Assembly: GCA_964392455.1 (NCBI GenBank)
Contig: CAYMPG010000018.1
Location: 1-36,760 of the forward strand
Length of the DNA: 36,760 nt
From: SFEL01 sp964392455
GTDB lineage: Bacteria > Bacillota > Clostridia > Christensenellales > CAG-138
Reading direction: 5' to 3'
In this document: in pieces, positions 1 through 7,805 of the stretch
Numbering within the stretch: position 1 is the first letter of the stretch
Layout of the letters: the number at the start of each line of letters is the position of its first letter
Notes under the pieces: generated by a model
What the model was told of the DNA's origin: nothing
What the model saw: the letters and a program-made list of their open reading frames with translations, nothing else
Database searches by the model: none
Position numbers and translations under genes: made by a program

Positions 1-731
1 AACAGCAGCACGTCCTGATGCTTTACATCCCGGAAATACTCTGCCATCGTAAGGCCGGACAGGCCCACCCGCATACGGGCTCCCGGGGGCTCATTCATCT
101 GCCCGTATACCATGGCAGTCTTGCTGATAACGCCGGACTCTGTCATTTCACGATACAGGTCATTGCCCTCACGGGTGCGCTCGCCAACGCCTGTGAATAC
201 GGATATGCCGCCATGCTGCTTTGCAACGTTATTTATAAGCTCCATTATGAGCACAGTCTTGCCAACGCCTGCGCCGCCAAAGAGGCCTATCTTTCCGCCC
301 TTTGCATAGGGGCAGATAAGGTCCACCACCTTGATGCCTGTTTCAAGTATCTCAGTGGCAGGCTCCTGATCCTCGTAGCTGGGGGCAGGGCGATGTATCG
401 GCCATTGCTCCTGGGTATTTACGGCAGGGCCGTTATCTATGGGCTGGCCCAGCAGGTTAAACACCCTGCCAAGGCACTCATCCCCCACCGGCACCCGTAT
501 GGGGGAGCCGGTATCTATGGCCTCCGCTCCACGCTGAAGGCCGTCAGTGGAGGCCATGGCTATACAGCGCACCACGTTATCGCCTATGTGCTGAGCCACC
601 TCAGCCACTATGCTCCCATCGCCAAAGGGTATCTCAATGGCGCTGAGCAGGGCCGGAAGCTGCTCATCTGCAAAGCGTATATCCAGCACCGGGCCAATGA
701 CCTGGGTTACAGTACCGATATGTTTGGACAT
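1..731 (-). CDS. atpD: F1 ATP synthase beta subunit, N-terminal part (cut by window edge)
   Basis: This is the catalytic beta subunit of the F1 head, which makes or hydrolyses ATP on the cytoplasmic side. The visible product is about 243 residues and begins MSKHIGTVTQVIGPVLDIRF. The beta-barrel domain comes first, and the nucleotide domain contains the Walker A loop GGAGVGKT at residues 152-159. The GERTREG segment and the MNEPPGARMRV region typical of beta subunits follow. The frame runs open to base 1, so the C-terminal half lies outside, and atpC (epsilon) would be expected beyond it. The start is the only ATG before the canonical N-terminus and is preceded by an AAAGGAGT ribosome binding site. 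The gene is 28 nt downstream of atpG, the normal order in an atp operon. Confidence 0.97.
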   Translation of the reverse strand, partial: MSKHIGTVTQVIGPVLDIRFADEQLPALLSAIEIPFGDGSIVAEVAQHIGDNVVRCIAMASTDGLQRGAEAIDTGSPIRVPVGDECLGRVFNLLGQPIDNGPAVNTQEQWPIHRPAPSYEDQEPATEILETGIKVVDLICPYAKGGKIGLFGGAGVGKTVLIMELINNVAKQHGGISVFTGVGERTREGNDLYREMTESGVISKTAMVYGQMNEPPGARMRVGLSGLTMAEYFRDVKHQDVLL

Positions 732-759
732 AGGGTCTACTCCTTTGTCTTGAATTGGG

Positions 760-1611
760 TCAGGCTTCTGCGCCCGCCACTATTTCTGTTATTTCCTGGG
801 TAATTGCTGCCTGCCTTGCCCTGTTATACCTTAGGGTAAGATCGGCTATCATATCATCTGCATTCTGTGTGGCCGCATCCATGGCGGTGCGCCTTGCGGC
901 CTGCTCCGCACATCTGGATTCGCATACGGCGCCGTATATCATGCCGCCAAGATACTCAGGAACTATTGCGGCAAATACCTCCTCTGCCGAGGGCTCGTAC
1001 ACGGTATCCATCCGCTTATGCTCCATGCCATCAGGCTCCGCCTTAAGGGGCAGCACATCAATGGCCGCAGGCTCCTGAGACAGCACCGATACAAAGCCCG
1101 TATATATGAGCTTTACGCTATCATACCTGCCTGAGCAGAAGGCCTGAGCCACATCCTTTGCCATGGAAAAGCAATCGCTTACGGTTATTTCCGCAGCTTC
1201 GCCATAAGCCTGAGTATGGCAGGGCACATTATGGGAGCGGAAGTATTCCAGCACCCTCTTGCCTATGGGCAGCACTGCGGCTTCCTTTCCCTCCATCTGC
1301 TGCTGGCACAGCTTCAGCAGGTTTGCATTATAGCCCCCTGCAAGCCCCCTGTCTCCGCCGATAACTATGAGCAGGGCGGGCTTATCCTCCTGCCCCGCCC
1401 TGAGGTAGGGGGAGGTAAAGTCCCGGTTGGTCTGCATTATGTGGGTTATGGTGCTGTGGAGTATTTCAAAATACGGGCGGGAGGCAAGCAGCCGGTTCTG
1501 GGCCTGGCGCAGCTTTGAAGCGGCCACCATTTCCATTGCCTTGGTTATCTGCCTTGTGCTTGCCATGCTCCTGATGCGGTTTTTTATATCCTTTGTGGAC
1601 ACGCCTGCCAT
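760..1611 (-). CDS. atpG: F1 ATP synthase gamma subunit
   Basis: Gamma is the central rotor shaft that couples rotation of the c ring to the catalytic beta subunits. The product is 283 residues, normal for bacterial gamma. The N-terminus contains IKNRIRSMASTRQITKAMEM, the classic gamma coiled-coil start, and the C-terminus has the matching second helix with DAATQNADDMIADL followed by LRYNRARQAAITQEITEIV. Both ends form the antiparallel coiled coil that enters the alpha/beta ring. The gene is 21 nt after atpA and 28 nt before atpD on the same strand, so it is in the same transcript. Nothing unusual is seen. Confidence 0.97.
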   Translation of the reverse strand: MAGVSTKDIKNRIRSMASTRQITKAMEMVAASKLRQAQNRLLASRPYFEILHSTITHIMQTNRDFTSPYLRAGQEDKPALLIVIGGDRGLAGGYNANLLKLCQQQMEGKEAAVLPIGKRVLEYFRSHNVPCHTQAYGEAAEITVSDCFSMAKDVAQAFCSGRYDSVKLIYTGFVSVLSQEPAAIDVLPLKAEPDGMEHKRMDTVYEPSAEEVFAAIVPEYLGGMIYGAVCESRCAEQAARRTAMDAATQNADDMIADLTLRYNRARQAAITQEITEIVAGAEA

Positions 1612-1632
1612 AGCTTATCCCTCCGCCTTATA

Positions 1633-3141
1633 TCAGGATGCAAACTGGGCTGCAAGCTCTGTAAGTGCGGCCTTTATGGCATTTTCCGCAGCCTCATCCA
1701 GCGCTCCGCTCCTGCGTATGGATTCCAGCGCATGGCTGTAATTATCATCCATATGGGCAAACAGCCGCCTTTCAAATTCGCTGATGGCCTCCACCGGTAT
1801 GCCGTTAAGGTAGCCATTTACCACCCCATAGATTATGCATACCTGATGGGCCACGTCCACAGGCTGATTGTTCCTCTGCTTGAGCACCTCCACTATCCGT
1901 GCGCCAAGGGCAAGCCTTGCCTTGGTATCCCCATCCAGATCCGAGCCAAACTGGGCAAAGCTCTGCAGCTCCCTGTACTGGGAATACAGCAGCTTCAGCG
2001 AGCCCGATACCTTCTTCATGGCCTTTATCTGGGCATTGCCGCCCACTCTGGATACGGATATGCCGGGGTTTACTGCGGGCATTACGCCTGAATTGAACAG
2101 CTCTGACTCCAGGAATATCTGCCCATCCGTAATGGATATAACATTCGTGGGAATATAGGCAGAAACATCCCCCGCCTGGGTTTCGATTATGGGCAGGGCA
2201 GTAAGGGAGCCGCCGCCATTTTCAGCATTAAGGTGGGCCGCCCGCTCAAGAAGCCTTGAATGCAGGTAAAAAACATCGCCCGGATACGCCTCACGTCCCG
2301 GCGGACGGCGTATCAGCAGGGATATTGCCCTGTATGCCACGGCGTGCTTGGAAAGGTCATCGTATATTACCAGCACATCCTTGCCCTGGGCCATAAAGTA
2401 TTCGCCCATGGCACAGCCTGCGTATGGGGCAATGTACTGCATGGGAGCAAGCTCAGAGGCAGTGGCGCTTACCACTATGGTGTAATCCATGGCGCCGCCC
2501 TGCTCAAGGTTGTTCACTATCTGGGCAACGGTGGAGCGTTTCTGGCCTATGGCCACATATATGCAGATAACGTCCTTGCCCTTTTGATTAAGTATGGTAT
2601 CGGTGGCAATGGTGGTCTTACCCGTCTGCCGGTCGCCTATTATAAGCTCACGCTGCCCTCTGCCAATGGGTATCATGGAATCTATGGCCTTTATGCCGGT
2701 TTGCAGCGGCACGTTTACCGGTTCCCTGTCCACTATGCCGGGAGCGGGGCTTTCAACGGGGCGGAAGCCATCGTTTTCTATGGGGCCCTTGCCGTCTATT
2801 GGAGCGCCAAGGGCATTTACCACGCGGCCTATAAGGCCACTGCCCACAGGCACGGATACCACACGGCCGGTACGCTTTACCGTATCCCCTTCCTTGATGC
2901 CGCTGTCGTCGCCCAGTATGACCACGGATACGGTATCCTCCTCAAGGTTCTGAGCCATGCCGTATTCCCCGTTTGGAAATTCCACCAGTTCCCCTGCCAT
3001 GCATCTTGTCAGACCGGAAATACGGGCAATGCCGTCGCCAACTATGATAACGACGCCCGTTTCGCTGTTTTCCAGCCTCGTTTCATAGTTTTTTATCTGC
3101 TCTCGTATGATTTTTGTAATTTCTTCTGGTCTAAGTTCCAT
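1633..3141 (-). CDS. atpA: F1 ATP synthase alpha subunit
   Basis: Alpha is the regulatory nucleotide-binding subunit that alternates with beta in the F1 hexamer. The 502-residue length is standard. The Walker A loop GDRQTGKT is at residues 169-176, preceded by SMIPIGRGQRELI. The VIYDDLSKHAVAYR segment (Walker B region) and the PGREAYPGDVFYLHSRLLERAA block are both intact. The N-terminus (MELRPEEITKIIREQIKNYE) is the alpha-specific helix that binds delta. The gene sits 18 nt after atpH and 21 nt before atpG, consistent with operon expression. Confidence 0.98.
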   Translation of the reverse strand: MELRPEEITKIIREQIKNYETRLENSETGVVIIVGDGIARISGLTRCMAGELVEFPNGEYGMAQNLEEDTVSVVILGDDSGIKEGDTVKRTGRVVSVPVGSGLIGRVVNALGAPIDGKGPIENDGFRPVESPAPGIVDREPVNVPLQTGIKAIDSMIPIGRGQRELIIGDRQTGKTTIATDTILNQKGKDVICIYVAIGQKRSTVAQIVNNLEQGGAMDYTIVVSATASELAPMQYIAPYAGCAMGEYFMAQGKDVLVIYDDLSKHAVAYRAISLLIRRPPGREAYPGDVFYLHSRLLERAAHLNAENGGGSLTALPIIETQAGDVSAYIPTNVISITDGQIFLESELFNSGVMPAVNPGISVSRVGGNAQIKAMKKVSGSLKLLYSQYRELQSFAQFGSDLDGDTKARLALGARIVEVLKQRNNQPVDVAHQVCIIYGVVNGYLNGIPVEAISEFERRLFAHMDDNYSHALESIRRSGALDEAAENAIKAALTELAAQFAS

Positions 3142-3159
3142 ACTGTCCCTGTCCTCTCA

Positions 3160-3699
3160 TCAGAGTACGGTGTTTTTAAGTATATTCCGGAGCTGATCCA
3201 GCCTGTGGCGCACTGTGCCGTCAAGCTGCATTCCCTCAAGCTCCAGGCGTATCCCGCCAAGGCATTCCTCATCCACACGGCATTCAAGCCTTATGCTCTT
3301 GCCGGTAACGGCTGAAAGCTTATCCGTAAGCCTTTGCCTCAGCTCATCGGACAGCGGCAGCGCAGTGACCGCCCTTGCGGTCAGTATGCCGTTATCCTTA
3401 TCGTACTGCCTGGCAAACAGCTCACAGCAGCCCGAAAAATGCCCCATATAGCCCTTTTCGGTAAGTATCCTGAGAAAATTCAATAGATAAGCATGCACCT
3501 TGTCGTCAAAGCTATCCTCCAGCACCTTGCAGCGCTCCTGCTTTGGTATGGATGGATTTCCCAGCAGCCTTACAAAATCCGGCTCAGCCTTAAAGCATTC
3601 CTTAAGCACGGTAAGCTCTCCCATGAGCTCCTCTGCAAGGCCCTCATCCCTGGCCAGGTCATACAGGGCCTGTCCATAAGCATTGGCAATATCTGTCAT
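3160..3699 (-). CDS. atpH: F1 ATP synthase delta subunit
   Basis: Delta links the top of the F1 head to the peripheral stalk made of b subunits. The product is 179 residues, typical for bacterial delta. It starts MTDIANAYGQALYDLARDEG, the conserved N-terminal helical domain, and ends in the conserved GGIRLELEGMQLDGTVRHRL region just before the C-terminus. Its ATG overlaps the TGA of atpF in an ATGA at 3696-3699, which suggests translational coupling of two proteins that bind each other. Confidence 0.95.
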   Translation of the reverse strand: MTDIANAYGQALYDLARDEGLAEELMGELTVLKECFKAEPDFVRLLGNPSIPKQERCKVLEDSFDDKVHAYLLNFLRILTEKGYMGHFSGCCELFARQYDKDNGILTARAVTALPLSDELRQRLTDKLSAVTGKSIRLECRVDEECLGGIRLELEGMQLDGTVRHRLDQLRNILKNTVL

Positions 3700-4205
3700 A
3701 GGGCGTCACCAAGGCTGTCGATAAAGCTGCTGACCAGCTTTTCCTGATCCTCACAGCTCACTTCCCGCTCCACGACCTTTTCCGCAATGGCCATGGCTAT
3801 GCCGGTTATTTCATCCTTTGCGCCATTCACGGCGTTCTTTCTTTCAAGGGCAATATCTGCGGAAGCCTTTTCCTTCATCTGGGCGGCCTGAGCTCTGGCC
3901 TGGCTTATTATCTCCTCAGAGCGGGCCACGGCGTTTTTCTGGGCCTGGGCAAGTATACGGCTGGCCTCGTCCTTGGCCTGCCTTACGCTTTCCTCGTGGC
4001 TCTCCTTTATGGCCAGAGCCTCGGCCCTGGCTGCCTGAGCCTGCTCCATCTGCTCATCCGCCGCCTGCCTGCGCTTATCCAGCACAGCCAGCACCTTATT
4101 TAAAAAGAACTTTTTGACCACATACATCTGAATGAAAAGGTTGCAGATGACAGCGATCAGCGTGGCGGGCTCCACCGCCACAAGAGACTGATATAAAGTA
4201 TTCAT
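3696..4205 (-). CDS. atpF: Fo ATP synthase b subunit (peripheral stalk)
   Basis: The b subunit anchors the stator. It has one N-terminal membrane helix and a long cytoplasmic coiled coil. The 169-residue product shows one hydrophobic segment at about residues 12-30 (IAVICNLFIQMYVV), then KKFFLNKVLAVLDKRRQAADEQ and a long Ala/Glu/Lys/Gln-rich helix to about residue 150. Charge pattern and length fit AtpF. It overlaps atpH by 4 nt and follows atpE by 52 nt. No duplicated b or b' gene is present, so the stator is presumably a homodimer. Confidence 0.95.
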   Translation of the reverse strand: MNTLYQSLVAVEPATLIAVICNLFIQMYVVKKFFLNKVLAVLDKRRQAADEQMEQAQAARAEALAIKESHEESVRQAKDEASRILAQAQKNAVARSEEIISQARAQAAQMKEKASADIALERKNAVNGAKDEITGIAMAIAEKVVEREVSCEDQEKLVSSFIDSLGDAL

Positions 4206-4257
4206 CCTGCCGCTTCCTTCCCATGTAGTTTGCTGATAATTGAGAAAGGAACAGGCT

Positions 4258-4539
4258 TTAGCTGAGATAATTCATAAACTGGCCGGGTGCAAAGAATATG
4301 AGCAGCAGGCCGGTAACAAAGCCGTATATACCGGTGGTTTCCGACAGGGCTATGCCAAGTATCATGGTGCTGGTAACGTCGCTCTTGCTTTCGGGCTGAC
4401 GGCCTATTATTTCGCAGGCACGGGCGGCACAGTTGCCTTCACCGATGCCGGGGCCGATACCGGCGATAAGCGCCAGACCTGCGCCTATGGCGCAGCCCGC
4501 CAGTGCAATACCCTTTGCCAGAATCTGATAATCGTTCAT
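4258..4539 (-). CDS. atpE: Fo ATP synthase c subunit with two-carboxylate ion site
   Basis: The c subunit forms the rotating membrane ring that carries the coupling ion. The product is 93 residues with two hydrophobic helices joined by the polar loop RQPE (residues 47-50). Helix 1 has Pro30 with Glu34 four residues later (PGIGE), where many sodium rings have Gln. Helix 2 has the ion-binding Glu67 followed by Thr68 and Tyr72 (ETTGIY). An ET-xxx-Y helix 2 with a second carboxylate on helix 1 resembles the two-carboxylate sodium ring known from Fusobacterium nucleatum. Ion specificity is inferred from these residues. A good AGGAGG ribosome binding site precedes the ATG. Confidence 0.96.
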   Translation of the reverse strand: MNDYQILAKGIALAGCAIGAGLALIAGIGPGIGEGNCAARACEIIGRQPESKSDVTSTMILGIALSETTGIYGFVTGLLLIFFAPGQFMNYLS

Positions 4540-4607
4540 AAATAGCCTCCTGAATTTAATATTTGTTGCGTTGTGTTGTTTTTATTGTTTATTCAAAGGG
4601 CAGCGGG

Positions 4608-5495
4608 CTAATCCCCGGCCGCCTGTTTGATGAATAGGGTGGTAAGGGTACAGAAGATGAAGGCCTGTATGCAGCCGCCAAACCAGTCAAAGTACGCCCC
4701 GGTCACTGCGGGAACGCCTATTGCAAGAAACGGTATCTCCCCAAGGAAGCCGCCCATATTGTGAAGCACGGACAGTATCCCCAATAGCCCTATTATTATG
4801 CCGGCTATGAAGAATACCTTTTTGCCCTTCCTTTTTGCTATTATGGCCATGGCTACGCCGCATATAACAAAGGCGCCCGCCATGTATATATTGCTGCCCA
4901 CTGCGCCAAGCAGAGCATGAGAGGCGGTGGTAAGTGCGCCGTATATGAGGGCGCTTATGACCGTACCCGAAAGGATATTGCCAAAGTGACGGCAGGCCAT
5001 GCTGATGGGTGTAAAGCACTCAGCCATCACGTTTATGGGCGCAAGTATAAACAGCGGGTCAAGGAAGCCCTTAAGATAGCCGCCTATACCAGACGCTTTT
5101 ATTTTATGGTACGTAATGATAACAAACACCACCAGCGCCCACCCCAGCTCTGTCATAAGGTCAGCAGTGGGGCTCCAGAAGCCCAGCACGCTTATGGTAT
5201 TTGATACCACGCTGGTAATAAATATGGTGCCAACAAGGGGGATGTACCTGTCAAACCCCATGCCCATATTATTGTGAACGAACTTTACAAGGCTGGTGAC
5301 CGCCAGCTCTGCTACGGCCTGCCTGCGGGAAATGCCCGTTACCTTAAGGCCTGAGCCCAGCCATATGCACAGCCCGGATATTATGATCATCACAAGCCAG
5401 CTCATGGCCACGGTCTGCGTGAGCCGCACAGTGCCAAGCAGCGGCACATCCTCAAATACCTTAAGGATTTTTGCGCCGTTTATGGAAATATCCAT
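4608..5495 (-). CDS. atpB: Fo ATP synthase a subunit with extended C-terminal half
   Basis: The a subunit provides the two ion half-channels beside the c ring. The essential Arg is Arg169 in the SMACRHFGN motif, and the final helix has the conserved CIQAFIFCTLTTLFI. About 126 residues follow the Arg, roughly twice the E. coli distance. The extra part includes two more hydrophobic stretches separated by a basic turn, KRKGKK, and a Gly/Pro-rich loop before the last helix. Total length 295 exceeds the usual 220-275. The gene is second to none of the Fo genes in the operon, following atpI by 36 nt. Function is clear; the meaning of the insertion is unknown. Confidence 0.93.
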   Translation of the reverse strand: MDISINGAKILKVFEDVPLLGTVRLTQTVAMSWLVMIIISGLCIWLGSGLKVTGISRRQAVAELAVTSLVKFVHNNMGMGFDRYIPLVGTIFITSVVSNTISVLGFWSPTADLMTELGWALVVFVIITYHKIKASGIGGYLKGFLDPLFILAPINVMAECFTPISMACRHFGNILSGTVISALIYGALTTASHALLGAVGSNIYMAGAFVICGVAMAIIAKRKGKKVFFIAGIIIGLLGILSVLHNMGGFLGEIPFLAIGVPAVTGAYFDWFGGCIQAFIFCTLTTLFIKQAAGD

Positions 5496-5531
5496 TTCAC
5501 ATCACCTCTCAGATATTTCGAAATAAAAAAG

Positions 5532-6002
5532 CTAAACCTCAAAGCTCTCAAGATGGTCTTCCTCCTCCTCGGAGGAGGGCTCGGGATTCTTCCTCTCGCT
5601 GGGGGCTGTAAGGGTGCCCCTCTTTTGCAGGAAGAATATTATGGCCGTAGGGAACAGCAGCGGCACGGCAGCAGGCAGCACGCTGAGGAAGGGCGCTATA
5701 AACGCTGCCACTACCCACCCCGCCTGAAGCAGCAGGCGCAGATTATAGCTTAGCTGCATGCGGGCCTTCATGGCCTTTTTGTCCGTCATTCCGGCGGCCT
5801 GCTGCACAGAAAGGCACAGTATCACAAAGCTTATAAGCTCCACCGCCACGCCGCCCAGGGCACTGATAACGGTACGATATGAAAAGCCCATGATATTCAA
5901 AGCGTGCAGCAGCAAAAACACCACAAGCTCTATGCTCAGGCACACAAGGGAGCCCAGGGCCATGCGCTTTACTTCTTTTTGAGATGCGGGTTGAAGTTTC
6001 AT
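5532..6002 (-). CDS. atpI: AtpI-like four-helix membrane protein
   Basis: This is a small hydrophobic protein encoded directly before atpB, where atpI (subunit I) lies in many bacteria. AtpI-type proteins are thought to assist c-ring assembly or magnesium/ion supply. The 156-residue product has four predicted membrane segments (about residues 15-35, 45-65, 88-105 and 108-125) and an acidic cytoplasmic tail (PSSEEEEDHLESF). Identity rests on size, topology and position; no catalytic motif is expected. It is 19 nt downstream of the AtpZ-like gene and 36 nt upstream of atpB. Confidence 0.75.
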   Translation of the reverse strand: MKLQPASQKEVKRMALGSLVCLSIELVVFLLLHALNIMGFSYRTVISALGGVAVELISFVILCLSVQQAAGMTDKKAMKARMQLSYNLRLLLQAGWVVAAFIAPFLSVLPAAVPLLFPTAIIFFLQKRGTLTAPSERKNPEPSSEEEEDHLESFEV

Positions 6003-6021
6003 ATTAGATAATTCCTTTTTA

Positions 6022-6291
6022 TCAATCGTGTCTGTTAAAGGCCTCAGGCGGCTTTTCCCTGCTGCCAGCCTCCTTTGCTTCCCTGCACAGAGCCCGTATG
6101 CAGGAGCGGGCCGTGCTGAAGGAAGTCAACAGGCCCAGTATCCCCATCACTGCCACCAGCCACATACCTGCGCCATACCGGTTTCTCAGCCATGTACCCA
6201 ATAGCAGAAATGCACAAAGAGGGAATAATACCGACAGGCCAAATTGTATAACCCATAGTATCATCGAGAGGATTTTTGCATTATATTTCAT
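6022..6291 (-). CDS. atpZ: AtpZ-like two-helix protein, first gene of the atp operon
   Basis: The 89-residue product has two membrane helices (about residues 8-32 and 42-60) joined by a short GTWLRNRYGAG turn, followed by a basic, cysteine-containing tail. The helix 1 pattern VIQFGLSVLFPLCAFLLLG resembles the AtpZ (F0F1-ATPase subunit) family, which sits at the head of many clostridial atp operons and is found beside AtpI. Its role in the family is assembly or ion supply and remains poorly defined. It is the first gene of the operon, followed after 19 nt by atpI. Confidence 0.7.
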   Translation of the reverse strand: MKYNAKILSMILWVIQFGLSVLFPLCAFLLLGTWLRNRYGAGMWLVAVMGILGLLTSFSTARSCIRALCREAKEAGSREKPPEAFNRHD

Positions 6292-6359
6292 TTATTTACC
6301 GAACTATTGCTTTTTATTCAATCAAATACACATCAGATTATTTATGCGTTCTTTACCTT

Positions 6360-6388
6360 ATTTTGTCATAATCGTCGGTCATATTCAA
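6360..6388 (-). promoter_or_regulatory. candidate promoter of the atp operon
   Basis: On the minus strand, TTGAAT (6383-6388) and CAAAAT (6360-6365) are separated by 17 nt. This would start transcription about 60 nt before atpZ. The -10 box matches only 4 of 6 positions, and another AT-rich candidate (GATAAT at 6402-6407) lies nearby, so the choice is tentative. The rest of 6292-6489 is AT-rich non-coding sequence with no gene seen. Confidence 0.35.
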
Positions 6389-6489
6389 TAGGCTTTTGCA
6401 TATTATCTCCAATTTCCGTCATAAAATATATTTATGCAAGGGCATCCCTCCATCCATTCCCGTAAAGGCAATGTTCCGTTAACGTTAAG

Positions 6490-6520
6490 AAGTATGCCCG
6501 GCTAAATGCCGGGCATACTT
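6490..6520 (-). terminator. hairpin terminator after the DMT permease
   Basis: A perfect 13-bp inverted repeat (AAGTATGCCCGGC and its complement) has a 5-nt loop, TAAAT. It lies 47 nt past the stop of the DMT gene on the minus strand. The T-rich stretch is better on the plus strand (TTGTTTTTTC after the stem) than on the minus strand (CTTAACG), so it may act in both directions. Confidence 0.7.
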
Positions 6521-6567
6521 CCTGATTGTTTTTTCGTATTTTCTTCAGTGTGCATTTTTAATGTTCT

Positions 6568-7480
6568 TTATTTTATCGGCGCTGTTTCCCCCCTGGCCGA
6601 GGCTTTCTCCGCCTTCCCGGTATGCATATTATACAGCACCAGCGCAAACAGTATCAGCCCGTAGCCTATCAGCTTGAAGGCGCTTATGCTCTCCCCTGCC
6701 ACGGCTATTCCCAATACGCTTGCAGTAAAGGGATTTACTACGGTGAATACAGCGGCAGTCTCTGCCGGCACATACCTTTGCCCCATCGGCTGAAATGCAA
6801 ACCCAAAGCAGCTGCACACCAGCACCAGCATCAGCATCATCCCCCACTGGCTTCCGCCCCCGGGGAGAACAAAGCTGCCCATGCAAAGGGAAGCTATCAT
6901 GCTCAATGTTCCCATTGTGCCAAGCTGTATCATGCCCACGGTAAGGGGATCTGCATCCTGGCTCACCTTCTGGGTGGTCATGATGCACGCAGCGTAGGTC
7001 ATGGCTGCAAATACTGCAAGCACTATGCCCAGCCCGCCCCCGACGGCCCCGCTTTGGGTAATGGAAAGAAAGCCCACCCCCGTGACCGCAAGCACGGCGC
7101 ACAGCATGGTCTTCTTCCTAGGCATATGCCCTGTAAGCACTGCGCCATATATCGGCACCAGCACTATGGCCATGTTTTCTATAAGAGAGCACACCCCGGA
7201 ATCTATCAGCCGCAGGCCGAACATTTCAAAATACCATGCATATGGTATACATTACGCCCAGTATAACGCCGCCACGGAGGCTGCTTTTGCTGCAGGTACG
7301 CAGCCTTTTATTGAATACGACTGCCAGTATGAGAAATGACAGCGTAAACCTTACCGCCAGCACGCTCATGGGCTCCATGGTCTGCATGAGGGTCTTGGAA
7401 AACAGAAATGAAGTGCCCCTTGCCACAAATACTGCTATCAGCAGCATGCTTGCCTTTGTTTTACTCATATGTATATCCAT
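6568..7480 (-). pseudogene. DMT (EamA-type) drug/metabolite permease, frameshifted
   Basis: Two adjacent minus-strand frames make up one ten-helix DMT permease. The first part (7480-7226, 84 codons) contains ARGTSFLFSKTLMQTMEP and RFTLSFLILAVVF. The second (7224-6568) continues with FGLRLIDSGVCSLIENMAI and ends in the second EamA repeat (TAAVFTVVNPFTASVLG). The join is at the minus-strand sequence GTATTTTGAAATG: removing one T gives Val-Phe-Glu-Met-Phe and restores a full protein of about 303 residues. As read, the first frame stops at TGA and an ATG follows 2 nt later, so re-initiation is possible. The start could be ATG 7480 or ATG 7468. It could be a real decay event or a consensus error. 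Substrate unknown. Confidence 0.8.
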
Positions 7481-7526
7481 CCCACAGGCTGAGTATTATT
7501 CAGCCCCATAGTTTTTTGCATATATT

Positions 7527-7555
7527 ATTGTACCCGAGAACCCGGCGCAATTCAA
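7527..7555 (-). promoter_or_regulatory. promoter of the DMT permease gene
   Basis: On the minus strand TTGAAT (7550-7555) and TACAAT (7527-7532) are separated by exactly 17 nt. Transcription would start near 7520, about 40-50 nt before the gene. The intergenic stretch 7481-7805 holds this promoter and the divergent MATE promoter; no extra gene is seen in it. Confidence 0.65.
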
Positions 7556-7670
7556 TCCTTCCCGCCGGTCTGTGCCGCCCTTATGCCTGCATATACACAG
7601 TAGAGCCGCATCTATACGGTTTCCTCACAGCCAGGGCATTTTTTATACACAAATAATGTGATTTATGCAT

Positions 7671-7699
7671 TTTACTTATTCGAGCGGCTGTATTATAAT
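7671..7699 (+). promoter_or_regulatory. promoter of the MATE efflux gene
   Basis: TTTACT (7671-7676) and a perfect TATAAT (7694-7699) are 17 nt apart. Transcription would begin near 7706, leaving a leader of about 100 nt before the MATE start codon. The leader contains short inverted repeats but I do not recognise a riboswitch class in it. Confidence 0.6.
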
Positions 7700-7805
7700 T
7701 GGCATGGTCTTTGACGCCTTTCCCGTGCATGGCACAGGAAAGCCACATATAAACGCCGTGCCGGCAAGCGTATGCACAGCCCGGCGGTTCCGGAGGAAAT
7801 ATACA

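Noticed and set aside
18..803. Long plus-strand frame over the atpD region
   Set aside because: It is the antisense shadow of atpD, with no ribosome binding site and no protein-like motifs.
2260..3315. 351-codon plus-strand frame
   Set aside because: It is antisense to atpA and atpH, both certain genes. The codon bias of this genome gives long antisense frames.
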